Of a stretch of DNA of 64,000 nt, positions 11,381 to 22,715 are shown piece after piece (within the stretch, counting starts at the first letter, position 1; every line of letters begins with the position of its first letter). The DNA comes from Utricularia gibba (lineage: Eukaryota; Streptophyta; Magnoliopsida; Lamiales; Lentibulariaceae). The notes under the pieces are model-generated. The model searched no databases. It had not been told where the DNA came from and saw only the letters and a list, made by a program, of their open reading frames with translations. A program made the position numbers and the translations under genes. The stretch lies in contig NEEC01000016.1 in assembly GCA_002189035.1 (NCBI GenBank), forward strand, positions 2,131,001 to 2,195,000, given 5' to 3'.

Positions 11381-12848
11381 AAGGTGATTTGCAACTTCAT
11401 TGAGCTTCCCAGGCTTATCCCTGATTTCCATATTGAACTCTTGCAGCAATAAGACCCACCTCATAAGCCTCAATTTGGTCTCCTTCTTAGACATGAGGTG
11501 TTTGATGGCGGCATGATCTGTGTGCACAATCACTTTGTTACCCAACAAATAGCTTCTTAACTTCTCCAATGCAAAGACAACAGCTAGCATCTCCTTCTCA
11601 GTTGTAGTGTAATTTTCTTGAGCATTATCCAAGGTTTTGGAGGCATAGCTGATGATAGTGTCTTTTCCATCGAGTTTCTAGCCTAACACAGCTCCTACTG
11701 CATAGTTGGAAGCATCAGTCACCACATGGAATGGCTCACTCCAATTGGGAGCTTGAATGATAGGAGCTGATGTAACGGCCACCTTGAGAGTGTCAAAAGC
11801 ATGCTTGCATTCATCTGAAAAGACACACTCAACGTCTTTCTGCAAGAGGTTGGTAATTAGTCGAGCAATTTGAGAAAAACCTTTAATAAACCTCCTGTAA
11901 AATCTGACATGGCCTAAAAATGCACGAACTCCTCTTTCATCATGTGGATATGGTAAACTAGAAATAGTACTTACCTTAGCAGGATCTATCGTAAGACCTG
12001 CTTTAGAAACAACATGGCCTAGTACAATTCCTTGGCGTACCATGAAATGACATTTTTCAGAGTTCAAAACTAAATCCTTTTCAACACAACGTTTCAACAC
12101 AAGTTTCAATTGATTTAAACAATCATCAAAGCTTGTCCCATGCACAGTAAAGTCATCCATGAATACTTCTATGAAATCATTAGTATAATCCGAAAAAATG
12201 CTGGTGCCTTTGAAATGTTGCTGGGGCGTTGCAGAGGCCAAATGACATCTTCTTGTATGCATAGGTGCCAAAGGGACAGATAAAGGTCGTCTTTTCTTGA
12301 TCATTCGGTCCCACAACAACCTGGTTATACCCTGAGTACCCATCAAGAAAGCAGTAAAAACTCTTACTAAACTTGTCCAACATTTGGTCTACGAAGGGTA
12401 GAGGGTAGTGATCCTTCCTCATTACTTCGTACAGCTTCCTATAGTCGATACCCTCTAGCCATTCTGAACTCGCGTCACCACCTTCTTTCCATCAGCATCT
12501 TCGACAACTATAATTCCTGTCTTTTTTAGGGACTACGTGGATAGGACTTACCCACGTGCTATCAGAAATCGAATAAATCACTCCAACTTTCAATAGCTTC
12601 TGGATTTCCTTTTTCACTACCTCTATGAGGGTAGGATTAAGCCTTCTTTGAGGTTGTCTAATCGGTTTTGCTCCGTCTTCAAGATAAATCCTATGCATTG
12701 TGACAGAAGAGCTAATTCCGGTTATATCATCCAATATCCAGCCAATGGCCTTGCTATTAGCTTTCAGAACATCCATCAGCTTCATCTCTTCTTCACAAGA
12801 AAGATCAGCACTAATAATCACCAGTTTTGAATTGTCACCAATATGCAT
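11381..12848 (-). pseudogene. Athila reverse transcriptase and RNase H
   Basis: Minus-strand frames cover RT from QPQRRLNPTLIEVVKKEIQK (near 12,600-12,660) through RKDHYPLPFVDQML, FGLCNAPATFQR and FMDDFTVHG, the last carrying the DD catalytic pair of the YVDD box near 12,150. RNase H follows with [20 protein letters not shown] and [13 protein letters not shown]. There are frameshifts near 12,180-12,490 and 11,650. It would copy element RNA into cDNA. The start is cut off near 12,850, so protease and gag are gone. Confidence 0.85.
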
Positions 12849-12870
12849 ACTTGAGATGTGATGTAGGGAT

Positions 12871-14118
12871 GTTGCAGGAACGTACTTTGAGGGAGGCGCA
12901 TGAATTGGGGTATGCTATGCACCCAAGGAACACCAAGATGTATCATGACTTGAAAAAGAGAATCTGATGGGAAGCAAAGTATTGCCTTATTCATGGGGAA
13001 GTGTCAAATCTTTCACCGCACTAAGGTGGAACACTAGAGACTAGGAAAACTGCTGCAGCCTTTGAGCATTCCTAATGGAAGTGGAAGATGGTCACCATGG
13101 ATTTCGTGACAGGGTTGCTTCGGAACCACATGGCGAAGGACGCAATCTGGGCGGTTGTAGATCGCCTCACGAAGAGTGCTCACTTTCTGTCGATTCATTC
13201 CAAGTGGAGCATCAGTCCTCCCACTTGAGAGTACATGACGGAGATAGTACGATTGCACAGGGTACCGGTGACCATTGTTTCTGACCGTGATATCAGGTTC
13301 ACCTCTAGGTTGTGGCAGGTGGTACAAGAAGCATTGGGTAGCAAGCTTAACATGAGCATCGCAATGCACCCCCAAACGGATGGGCAGTCTGAACGGACGA
13401 TCCAAATAGTAGAGGATCTATTGCGGGCTAGTGCCTTGAAGTTCCAAGGAGATTGGGATTTGTACATCTACTTGATGGAGTTTGCGTACAACAACGGATA
13501 CAAATCAAGCTTCAGGATGTCTCCATACAAAGCCTTGTATGAGAGGAAATGTAAGACCCCTCTACACTAGGATGAGGTGGGGAAACAAGCACTATTGGGA
13601 CCTAAGTTGGTCCATGACGTAGAACAGAAGGTAAGGGTGACCAAGGAGAGACTTAAGGTTGCACAGAACAAACATCAATCATAGACAAGGCCTACATGCA
13701 ACTATCACTTCAACGAGGACTCACGAGAAGCATGAAGTTTGGAAAGATAGGACCCCGATTCATTGGACCATATGCGATAATAGAACGCATTGGAAAGCTA
13801 GTATATAGATTGGCCTTACCGAAAGAGTTGTCAAGGTGCATGATGTTTCTCATGTAGCATAGCTAAGAAAGAAAATACCAAAGGCAGGGCGTGAGATACG
13901 GGGGGTGAGGTTGGGATTGTAGACAACCTCACCTATCGAGTATGCCCTTTACGTATTTTAGGCAGAAAGGTGACTATTTTGAGAGGGAGGCCGATTGTGT
14001 GGTTGAAGATTCACTGGGCAAACCTTAGCCCTGAAGATGCAACATGGGAGACAAAAGTCCATATGAGGCTGCAGCACCCTGAGTTTTTTGCAGGTAAGGT
14101 TTCAAGATGAAACCTTCT
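12871..14118 (+). pseudogene. chromovirus integrase with chromodomain-like tail
   Basis: The plus-strand translation begins within the integrase zinc region, REAHELGYAMHPRNTKMYHD near 12,890-12,950. It continues through the core: MDFVTGLLRN, VVDRLTKSAHFL, IVSDRDIRFTSRLW, and the HPQTDGQSERTIQ stretch with the catalytic Glu, near 13,370-13,410. It ends with an ILGRKVTILRGRPIVWLKIHW and LSPEDATWE-like tail near 13,960-14,080, as in Del/Tekay-type chromoviruses. At least five stops or frame breaks disable it. The upstream gag, protease, RT and RNase H are missing where it abuts the inverted Athila pol. Confidence 0.8.
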
Positions 14119-14143
14119 TAAGGGGGGGGGGAGGGGAAGGAAA
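14119..14143 (+). other. polypurine tract of gypsy element
   Basis: An almost pure purine run (AAGG, then G-rich, ending GGAAGGAAA) sits directly before the LTR start TGTCATAACC. It would have primed plus-strand DNA synthesis. Confidence 0.85.
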
Positions 14144-15299
14144 TGTCATAACCTAGGTTGGAGTATGTTGAAATTCAATGATAATATAGCATGCATAGAG
14201 GCTAAGGGGACGAACAAGGAAGGGCTACGAGGAACCCCTCTACTTGGCTGCTCGTGCACAAAGAATTGGTCAGATCCGAACACGGCATGAAACTCTGGAC
14301 AGAGGTGTACCAGGCTCTCAGGCGAACCTCGAGGGTGCTCGTAGAAGAGACCTGCTTGAGCTGATGTGACTCTATACGATCGAGCAAGCATGCATGCCCA
14401 AGGGATGGTGAGTGATGCGCTGGACCCTAGGTAGAGTGTGGTCGCGAGCCCAAGGGTTGGAAAAGGAAAGAGCTCAAAAGCCCAATAGTCAAGGGTGGTA
14501 TATAAGGGTTTGGCATGGTGGTGGGTTGGGGGATTGGAAAATCAGAGAAGGAGTGCTACCATGTCAAGATACGGAAGAAGAAGGTCGCGTTTTGATAGAA
14601 GGACAAGGAGCCACACGATGGTAAGGGGAAGCATGAGCGAGAACATACAAATAACGGCCGAAGGACCATAAGATGATGAGCCCCAAAGAGTGGGGTTGGA
14701 CCCTTGGCTGAGGTATCTCCGATGGCAACCCAACATGTGTTTGGGTAGATCTCACCATGAGCTCCAAAGGGAGTGGGGTTGAGACAGATCACGATGGCCA
14801 GGATCCCTCCCAACGGTAACGTGATGTGCCATCATGGGATGCACACCCTTGTGACCGACGAGTCCTTATGATATATGTGTTTACGCTCTTACGATGATAT
14901 GTGTTGATGTTGCGCTTATGATGATATGTGTCATGATTATGATTGGTAGTGTGGTCTACCCTACACATATGTTAACCCCTTACGAACTTATGTGTAGGTG
15001 AAGGATCTGGTCGTGTGGAGACTAGCAGAGAGGTAGAGGGGCTGGCGGAGTGAACTCGGAGGACCGAGGGGACTGGGGAATAGAAAGTTGCTACTATGCT
15101 CGTGTTTTCCTTTTGTTTACATGTGATTTTGCAGATTATGTTGAACAATTTTTCCCGTATTTATAAACAAGATATTCCCAAGTAATCTCATGTCTATGCG
15201 GATTAAATAGATCAAACCAAACCCACCCAAGAGACCGTTCACGTTTCTTGGTGGGGTAACGACCATGGCTGCCAAGCCCTCTTCTTGGGTCATTACACA
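14144..15299 (+). repeat. 3' LTR of chromovirus gypsy element
   Basis: It starts TGTCATAACC right after the polypurine tract; its first ~205 bp recur at 4,320-4,525. A TATA-like GGTATATAAGG lies at 14,498-14,508, a plausible LTR promoter. The end is placed at GGTCATTACACA (15,299) because TAGG follows, matching the TAGG before the left copy at 4,320, though only four bases agree with a CA-ending LTR. Confidence 0.65.
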
Positions 15300-15381
15300 T
15301 AGGGGGCGAGGGTTGGTGTTGAGGTACACTAATATTGGCAGCAAAGCGAGGGGCAAGAAAGAAGGTGGCGGAGGGGAAGGT

Positions 15382-15392
15382 TAGAGGTGCGA
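15382..15392 (+). repeat. hAT terminal inverted repeat, left
   Basis: TAGAGGTGCGA, matched in reverse complement at 31,251-31,261. Subterminal GGTTTCGGTTCGG follows at about 15,408. Confidence 0.75.
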
Positions 15393-15593
15393 CTAGTTTT
15401 GAATTATATGGTTTCGGTTCGGAACCACACAGTTCATGCAAACTGTCAATTCCAAAACCATGATTCACCATGGATCTTGTGTCCTCTCATCCCTATATGC
15501 ATCTTTATTCTTTTTAGAAGCTTTAAGATTCTTCAATACATCACAACAATAGGTTTCGTCCCCGGTGCATCCACAAAGGGTGGTAAAGTATCA

Positions 15594-16883
15594 CTAAAAT
15601 TCACTAAAAGAACTTTTGGATGCCACTGTAGATGTTGAAGTTGTTAAAAGATCTTTAATCATTCTAGCCAAGATGAGGTAAATAATAGAATTTGTCTTCC
15701 ACAAAATCAAGATATTAAGGTTGTCATCATCAACACCCTTAACAATTGGAGTATTGCTGTACAATGTAATTTGATCAACATAATTTAATGAAGATGATGA
15801 AGAGGGTGACACAAATGAGCTATGTTTCCTGTGAATAATATCCATCGAATTGTGACTACCACACATCGAATTATTACATGTTTTAGGAATAGGAACACTA
15901 AGATCACTATATCTCGAAACATAAAGGAAATACATAGCATGTAGAACATTATTAGCATTAATATCTATGTCTTAGCCATTTTTAATGGAAAAGGCAACAT
16001 CATCCACATTAAAAGATTATGAAATGCATTCAAGTAAAGTTTTCACACCTCTAAAGTTCATCCGGGGATCCAAAAATGAGTGCAATAAGAAACAAATGTA
16101 GGATTTCATTAAAGTATTTTAAAAACTTATTTTTCATATTTTACATTACACTCCCCCAAAAATCATAATCACCTTGATGATCATAAAAAGCAAATGAAAT
16201 TTTACAAATACATGAAAGCACAAATTGAGAAATTGGATAATAAATACCACTCAAAATCTTAGTATAAGAGTAAAATATTTTTAATAAATTTACTAAAATT
16301 CTTATTTTTTTCAAAAATGGAATGAGTAAAGAAATTGTAACCCATGAAAGATTCACAAAATTCAATAAGAACATTTTTATAAGAAATAAAAAATTGTAAC
16401 ATGTCATAGTTAGAATTCCATCTAATTAAACAATCACTTTTAAATTTATAATAAGAAATATTTCTTTCTTGACAAATATTTTACAATCATCTCTTTTATT
16501 AGGTGTATTTTAATTATACTAACTAAATCATGAATAAAAGTTAAAAAAATTTTACTCTTTCAAACCACTCTAAACACACAAATTTAAAATAATAGGATTC
16601 ATATTATTATTTATAATGTCAATTGCGTTTGTCTAAAGAGATAGAAAAATTCCTATAACAAATTTCATAAAATGCTGTGATTTTTTCAATAATTCTTCCA
16701 ATCGAAAAATCATTATATGGTGATGGCCATTTTTGAAAAGTTAAAATTCGTTTTTACATACACCAAGAATTATCCACCTAAGAACATTTAATAATAATAT
16801 AACTTTTATTGTTGCAACCTTTCCAACCATCGCAAGTTAAATAAAAATTACATTTTAGAAATTTAAAAGTAGAAATTAAAAAG
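15594..16883 (-). pseudogene. hAT transposase, C-terminal two-thirds (decayed)
   Basis: Read on the minus strand, 16,870-16,640 gives TCDGWKGCNN and a FQKWPSPYNDFSIG-like stretch; 16,440-16,330 gives RWNSNYDMLQFFIS; 15,935-15,594 ends with NLNILILWKTNSIIYLILAR and STVASKSSFS, the hAT C-terminal dimerisation motif usually ending in STVASESAFS. The frame is broken repeatedly by stops. The reading frame is interrupted at 16,884 by the Tat element and resumes at 23,394. Confidence 0.75.
16879..16883 (+). repeat. target site duplication of Tat element A, left
   Basis: AAAAG directly before the LTR start TGATGGGG; repeated at 23,389-23,393 after the right LTR. Confidence 0.85.
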
Positions 16884-17412
16884 TGATGGGGTATAAATCG
16901 GTTGAGGATAATCAATCACTGAAAAGGCTGCCAAAAGGAGCTCTGAGGAGATAGTGCCTGCCGACAAACCGATATATATCAGAGATCTGACAGCAGCGGC
17001 CATATGACGCAGTCTAAAAAGCGGCTGAATCATAGCAGAGCGCACAACGAGCATCTGAAAAGTAAGGTTACAGTACAAGTACAAAAAGCGACCGACACCT
17101 GCAGAAAGGGGGGATTCGGCTAGATCGATCTCCTCTATAAATAGGAGAAATTTCGAAAGAAGAAAGGGACCCCATAGAATTCCTCAACTTGTATCATTCT
17201 CATCAGCACCTCCATCTAGTGAAATTCCCTTCGGCGAGTTCCGATAGCTCCGTGGTTTTTTTCGCCTTATGGTGATTTCCACGTAAAACATCCTCACCTG
17301 CTTTCACTGTGTCTAGTCAGGTCGATTAGATCACGGAAAGAAACGATATCTCTGACATCACCCATAACCCAAAAATCGACCCAATCCAGCATACCGATTT
17401 TCGTCCTCAACC
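16884..17412 (+). repeat. 5' LTR of Tat element A
   Basis: Starts TGATGGGGTATAAATCGG and ends CGTCCTCAAC plus one base. Near-identical to 22,861-23,388 and related to the inverted LTR at 40,881-41,382. A TATA box, CTCTATAAATAGG, lies at 17,132-17,144 and is conserved in the right LTR. Confidence 0.9.
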
Positions 17413-17417
17413 TTTTT

Positions 17418-17440
17418 TGGCACCCATTGTGGGGCCGATC
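17418..17440 (+). other. primer binding site of Tat element A
   Basis: TTGGCACCCATTGTGGGG follows the LTR end by a few bases. The TGGCGCCCACCGTGGGG type is typical of plant Tat-lineage gypsy elements. Confidence 0.7.
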
Positions 17441-17489
17441 TATGGCCCCACTCTAGAAATCCACAGAGGTCGCTCACCAAACATCAACC

Positions 17490-17870
17490 ATGGCAGAAAA
17501 TGGAAGGGCTGCGAATTCTTTCCATGAAGGGAACACCGGCATGCCAAACCCCGGTCCTATGGTCAACAGTAGGGAGCAACTGAAGGTTCCCCTTTTTGAC
17601 GGAAATTCTCCCCGACTATAAGGTACCCTCGGGCCTTAACTACAATGCATAGGAGGGGACACCCAAAACCGCACAACAAGTGGAAAAGCAACCCCTGATC
17701 CCGGAATATTCCCTGGACACAGAAATCGAGTTTCTCATGAGCCAAGAATGGACTAGGAGAACGGATGCCCTCTTGAATAAATATCAGACAAAGAATGAAA
17801 GCCAAACTCGAAAATGTTGGAGGGTCGTGGGTAGCCGGTGGGATCAGCGTGGAACACTGCAACAAGGAAA
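17490..17870 (+). pseudogene. Tat gag N-terminal fragment
   Basis: An ATG shortly after the primer site begins MAENGRAANSFHEGN and runs ~45 codons before a stop. Further frames to ~17,830 are acidic and helical but lack the capsid core. Position and length suggest the truncated gag start. The sequence then jumps to the integrase tail, with an 18-bp direct repeat near the junction. Confidence 0.5.
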
Positions 17871-17884
17871 GGCCCGTATCAGAT

Positions 17885-18135
17885 GACAGAATATTCATGG
17901 CTGACTAGGGGCTTATCCAGAAAAGAGCTACAACAAGTCGGTATCCCCAAGGGAATTCTAAGAAGGGGACTTGGTGCTCTAGAACATCCAACCAAACTTG
18001 ATCGAAGTTGGAAAGGCCCGTATCAGACTTCAAGCGTGATCGAAAAAAAAGGGGTTTGTCGTCTAGAACGATTAGATGACATGGAGTTTCCAAGATCATG
18101 GAATACATCCCATATGAGGCGATTCTATGCCCAAC
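17885..18135 (+). pseudogene. Tat integrase C-terminal fragment
   Basis: The plus frame contains TKLDRSWKGPYQTSSVIEKK, VCRLERLDDMEFPRSWNTSH and MRRFYAQ, the conserved end of Tat-type integrase. The same region in Tat element B (minus strand, ~44,850-45,060) aligns along its length. Catalytic domains are absent. Confidence 0.75.
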
Positions 18136-18719
18136 TGGTTCGATACCAATCCTCATCACAGGTTCTTGCAAAATTCGGTACTCTCTTCACCAAAGTACGC
18201 AAGCGGCGATAAATTCCTCAATAGCGGAGACGAGTTAAAAAACTTAGAAGTCCTAGCCGATCGCATAAAGCCCCGGCAAATCCTTTCATTCTAAAATCAT
18301 AAGCCCTAGCCAAGTTATATAAGCCCAAGCAAACCTCATAAATCAATGCCCCCTGTTGAGCACAATATATCAAAATCGGGGGATCCTTGTCATTCAAGGA
18401 GAGAATATTGCCGAAATAGGCCGGCGCATCCACCCAAAAGGGATGAGACTTTCCCAAAAGGGCCCTTTTTGGATTAAGAAGATAACTCAAGCCATGGAAG
18501 GTCCTGAGTTATGCCTCCAACGTCAATCGCACGATTATAAGAGAGGACTCGAAAGAGAAGCCCGACCGGATAATTGACTAATCATGCCACTCATAAATAT
18601 CGGTAAAGGTAATCGGAGTAAGAGATGAGAAAGAAGAATCCCAAACCGAGATCCCAAAGTATTCAAAGACCCCGGAACCGGGGACAAGGACATTAGTTCA
18701 GCAAAAGAAAAGATAAAGA
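18136..18719. other. Tat spacer between integrase end and antisense ORF
   Basis: Noncoding. It is partly colinear with the reverse complement of 44,100-44,830 in element B, for example the CCCCCTGTTGAGCAC stretch near 18,349 against a GTGCCCCACAGGGGG-like stretch near 44,655. Conserved noncoding DNA between convergent ORFs. Confidence 0.5.
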
Positions 18720-20392
18720 AGTTAAACTTCAGGGGGAGGAGGAGGATCGTTGTCAGGACCGACCGAGGGGCCAACATGCACCCGAAGCCTCACCCGCAGC
18801 TTGGCCTCGTTCTCTAGTCCGATTCTTGCCCGGATGACTGTTATCAGTCGTTCCCGATCTGATTCAAATCCAATTCAGGAGCTGGGTACGCATGAGCGAT
18901 AACGTCCACCATGTTCTCGTCTTTCCTCAAGGGATCGACCCTGTCAAAACGCGGGTCTGTGATCGCTAACCCAAATTCTTGGCTGATTTGACGCCTTTGC
19001 CGATGAAGGAGCAAACCGATCAAGTCCCCCGCATAGATATCGGATAACTCCGAAAAGCATGCTGAGTTGACGAAATTCTCCAGAAGGTCTCACCGAGATG
19101 CCTCCCGACTCAATAAGTCGGCTTCTAGAGTCGCGATGCGATCTTTGGCCTCGTCTAATTCGGCTTCCGTCTCTTCAACCCTTACCTTGAAGCCTTCCTT
19201 CTCTGATTGGGCGTCGTCAACCGTCTTCCCCATCTCCTCAATCACGTTCCGTAACTCTTCCTCCCGACGGTCACGCTTTCCCAAGATGCTCCGTAGAGAA
19301 CTCCCTTCCTCAGCCATTAACTTCATCTTGGAATTTTGAGCCTCCACCTACTTTTCAAGCCGAACAACCTCCCCGGGTTGAGACTCGACTTTCTTGGCCA
19401 GCCCCCATCCAATAGTCAAGGCCTAACAAAAAACTGCTAAGTTGGAAAGCTGTTATGAATGACACTGAGAAGGCAAAGGATCAGTACCTGCCATAAGATC
19501 CCGTGCCAAGTTTGAAACACGGGAAAATAGAGCCTAACTACCTCTTTGCTTTTTCGAGGGCCTATGGACAATTGCCTTAACTCTTTTCTTTTTCTTGAGG
19601 GCTGCGGGTTGGGAAGATTGTGAAATCGGAGTCGAGATAGGAACGGAGGGGGGATTTGGGGGAGAATGAGAGGATAGAGCTTGCAAATCGGTATTCTTAG
19701 AGGGTATAATATCGGGCCAATGGGGATCACGACTTCGACCGATAAGACCTGATCTCTTTAGAGATTCCCCCGAAAACATAAGGGTACGAGATTTGAAGCG
19801 GATGGAACCCCGGCTAAGTCTATCGTAAAGGACTTCACGAGACTCAGTGGAAGATCGATATGCACCAAATAGCTTTACCCTAAAAGGCACGGGAGGATCA
19901 TTCGGATAGTTCCACTGAAAACCCAAGGGAGGCGCCACCCAAAAAAAAGAAGACCACCAATCATGGTGGGTATCAGGGGCTTTCACGATAAAGTGAGGAC
20001 TGTCCTCAAATGAGCGGAATTGGAAATGAGTGCGGCCATCCATGGGGGATTTTGCTTTGCGGACAGCTATTTTGAAAAGTTGGAGAAAATCTACCAGAGT
20101 CATCGCCGAATCCATACCAGCCAAATAGAACAGAAAAGTAGTAAAGCGGAAAATGGAATTCTGTGCAAGACAGTAAAGCGGGATCGCGAAAGTGTGAAGA
20201 AAATTGACTATCAAAGGATGGAGAGGGAAGCGTAGACCACTTTAGAAGTAGGCCAATGGGATCGGCAAACTATGAGGAGGGAGCGGACTCTCACCTAACC
20301 CCCAAGGGATTTTAGTATCCCGGGCATGGGAGGCAATGTACTCGTCAGGAATCGAGTATCGGATGCAGGGAGAGGGATTATCAATCTCACTA
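18720..20392 (-). pseudogene. antisense ORF of Tat element A (gypsy-type transposon protein)
   Basis: This lies antisense to the element's LTRs and integrase. The first coding block (20,392-19,543) contains SGLRFPLHPLIVNFLHTFAI, PLYCLAQNSIF and HHDWWSSFFWVAPP, and ends in a basic KKKKRVKAIVHRPSKKQRG tail. A donor-like AGAG/GTAGTTAGG follows at ~19,542. The last block, from an acceptor-like TTGTTAG/GCC at 19,422, has a coiled coil (19,347-19,090, LRSILGKRDRREEELRNVIE) and a conserved C-terminal block, FVNSACFSELSDIYAGDLI. The same protein, with the same splice-like borders, occurs in element B. It resembles the family annotated as putative gypsy-type transposon (Transposase_28). The N terminus is cut off at ~20,392 by the Athila fragment. 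Confidence 0.7.
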
Positions 20393-20394
20393 GG

Positions 20395-20762
20395 CTATGG
20401 GCTCTCTTGAGTGACACAAGAGTCAGACCCTGGTGTAAAACCCATCCAAATTACTTTTATTTTATGTTTTCTGCATCTTTATGTTAATTTCAGTCCATTT
20501 TCACCCTTGCAACTCATTCCTTTCAGTCATTGTTATTTTAGGTCTTACCCGCATTAGAACTAAGTCCCAAAAAACCCCCCTAATTCAAGTAATTGTGTGA
20601 ACTTCAGAAAATTGCAACCATTCCCTGCGGATTCGACCCTTGCTTGCTATGCTACATTAATTCTTGTGATTTGTGTAGTAGAATAGCTCAATTTATAAAT
20701 TTCTTTTGATGCGTTGAATGAGCTAAACCGCGACATTTCACAACCCATCCCAACGTCCATCA
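20395..20762 (+). repeat. 3' part of Athila LTR
   Basis: Colinear with the reverse complement of 4,526-4,890, including GGGCTCTCTTGAGT and GACCCTGGTGTAAAAC. Ends ACGTCCATCA, three bases before the primer site. Confidence 0.8.
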
Positions 20763-20765
20763 AAA

Positions 20766-20783
20766 TGGCACCGTTGCCGGGGA
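20766..20783 (+). other. primer binding site (tRNA-Asp type)
   Basis: TGGCACCGTTGCCGGGGA. One base from the TGGCGCCGTTGCCGGGGA type, which is complementary to plant tRNA-Asp; the change is G to A at a former CpG. Confidence 0.8.
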
Positions 20784-20965
20784 ATGGTGTCTGTTAATTT
20801 TTCTGTTGTTAATGCATTTACGTTCCCTTGCAGGTCCACTTGAACCCCTTGATTTGGAGGTCGAGAGGACTGAAAGAATACTGAGAAAGAAGCACAAACA
20901 AAGTCAGCAAGAGGCTAATTTGAGGGTCATAGAGGGCTGACAACCCACCAAATAACCAACAGCTT

Positions 20966-22715
20966 GTGAATATTTTGGAGAAGACTATTGGAGAGTATGA
21001 GTCATCAGATCATACATACCGAGGGCACTGCATTACCTTTCCTACAGCAGCAATTAATTTGGAGTTGAGGCCAAGAACCCTTGCTCTGTTTCCTAAGTAT
21101 TATGGGAACAAGAATGAGGATCCTCATATGCATATTGATGATTGTATTGTTGTTGGAGCTGTGCTGCGACCCAAGGACGTGACTGAGGATGATTTACTAC
21201 TTAGAGTCTTCCAATTTACTCTTGAAGGACATGCCAAGACTTGGTTCAACACACTTGAACCTGGAAGTATTAGAAGTTGGATGGAAATGAAGAAAGCATT
21301 TTTAAATCAGTTTTTTCCTACTTCTAGAGCAGATGAAATTCGAAACAAAATTGAAAATATTTTTCAGGATTATGATGAACCTGTATTGGGACAGGTTCAC
21401 AACCCTTCTTTCGAGCTGCCCACATCATGGATTTGACAAATTGAAGCAAGTGAAGTGTTTTTTGAAGGGCTTGACTGCTGCCCAACGGGATAAATTGGAT
21501 TCTGCTGCCCATGGGAATATGAGGACTCTTACCCCATCTGAAGGCTGGGAGAAAATTAAAGAAATGGTTGGACATTCAAGGCATTCTCAGTTTCCATCTC
21601 AAGCCCAGCGACAAGTGAATGAAATGGGGGTATTGAGAGAAGATGAAGCAGCAAGAAATGACAAGGATATTGCTGAATTGAAGGATATGGTGAAAGGTTT
21701 ATTTCTTGTTCATGCAAAATCCATGCCTTGTGAATTTTGTGGAAGTCTGGGATATACGCCTGATCATTGCTCCATGAAAGGAAATCAAGAAGAACCACTT
21801 GAAGGAGTGAATGCAATGGGGTACATGAATAATAGAGCGGATTATTTCAAGCCCAAAAATGACCAGCGATTTGAGCCTATGAGGAATCATCCCAATTTTA
21901 GCTAGAGAAGCACCAACGTGGAGAATCCACAACATCTGGGATTCACTCAACCGCAGCAGCAACCAGCTCCACTAATTTCGTTTCAACAAGGACAGAGTGT
22001 TCAGTAGGGGAATAGGTATCAAAGCAGGCCTTATCAACCCCCACATCAAAGAGTCGACCAGCCAAGCACTTCAGGTGTTAAACCACCTCCTTCCACTGAA
22101 GAAATGATGAAGATGATGCTGGAAAACATGGCCAGACGTGATGCTGAACAAGCAAAAACGGATGCTGAAAAGGCCAAAAGGAAAGTTAAATCTGAGAAGA
22201 TGATGAAGAGTCTTGAGAGGAAAATTGGCCAACTTGCTACAGAGCTCACTGAACTGAAAGGAAACTCAGGGAAATTACCATCTCAGCTCAATGCTAATCC
22301 GAAGGCCAACATTTCTACTATAGAACTTCGTGGGGGAAAGCAGCCCCCTGACCGAAAAGCCCCTACAAGCCACAGCAAAGCAGCATAAGGGATTCAAATT
22401 AATTCTGAAGATAAGGTGCAGCATGAAAAGGCAGCAGGGGAACCTGTTGTTGAGATCAAGAAGATGCCTCCTTTTCTTGGAAGATTGCAAGCTCGAGCAA
22501 GGCAAGAAGAAAAGGACTCTATCATTTCAGCCTTGGACTCTGCAATGATCACCATGAAGGCTGTAGATTATTTAAGGCAAGTGCCGAAAGGGATGAAAGT
22601 ATTAAAGGACTTGTGTAGTTCAAAGAGGAAGAGCAAGGATGAAGAAATGATCAAAGTCAGTGCTCAAGTCTCCGCATATCTGACCCAACAAATGCCAGAA
22701 AAATGTTCAGACCCG
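20966..22715 (+). pseudogene. Athila gag (frameshifted)
   Basis: The frame at 20,966-21,436 has the gag capsid core: DPHMHIDDCIVVGAVL, FQFTLEGHAKTWFNTLEPGS and FLNQFFPTSRADEIRNKI. A small deletion and frameshift near 21,380-21,400 moves reading to a second frame with SCPHHGFDKLKQVKCFLKGL. A knuckle at ~21,724-21,768 reads CEFCGSLGYTPDHC, with the usual His replaced by Tyr. A Lys/Glu-rich coiled coil (22,104-22,290) and a pre-protease stretch (22,416-22,715) follow. It would have formed virus-like particles; it is now inactive. Confidence 0.8.

Larger units (their letters stand above)
4526..12870 (-). mobile_element. Athila-type Ty3/gypsy element, 5'-truncated
   Basis: On the minus strand the order is reverse transcriptase, RNase H, remnant integrase, an extra ORF downstream of pol, a long 3' region, then an LTR. 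An extra ORF after pol, together with similarity of the LTR end to a copy (20,395-20,762) that has a tRNA-Asp-type primer site, fits the Athila lineage. The gag, protease and 5' LTR are absent: the sequence changes near 12,850-12,875 to a plus-strand chromovirus integrase. A foreign solo LTR sits at 7,173-8,537. Confidence 0.8.

Noticed and set aside
15299-15303. Perfect 5-bp ATAGG duplication for the chromovirus LTR pair
   Set aside because: ATAGG matches only if the LTR ends in AC. With a canonical CA end just four bases agree, so I report TAGG as weak support only.
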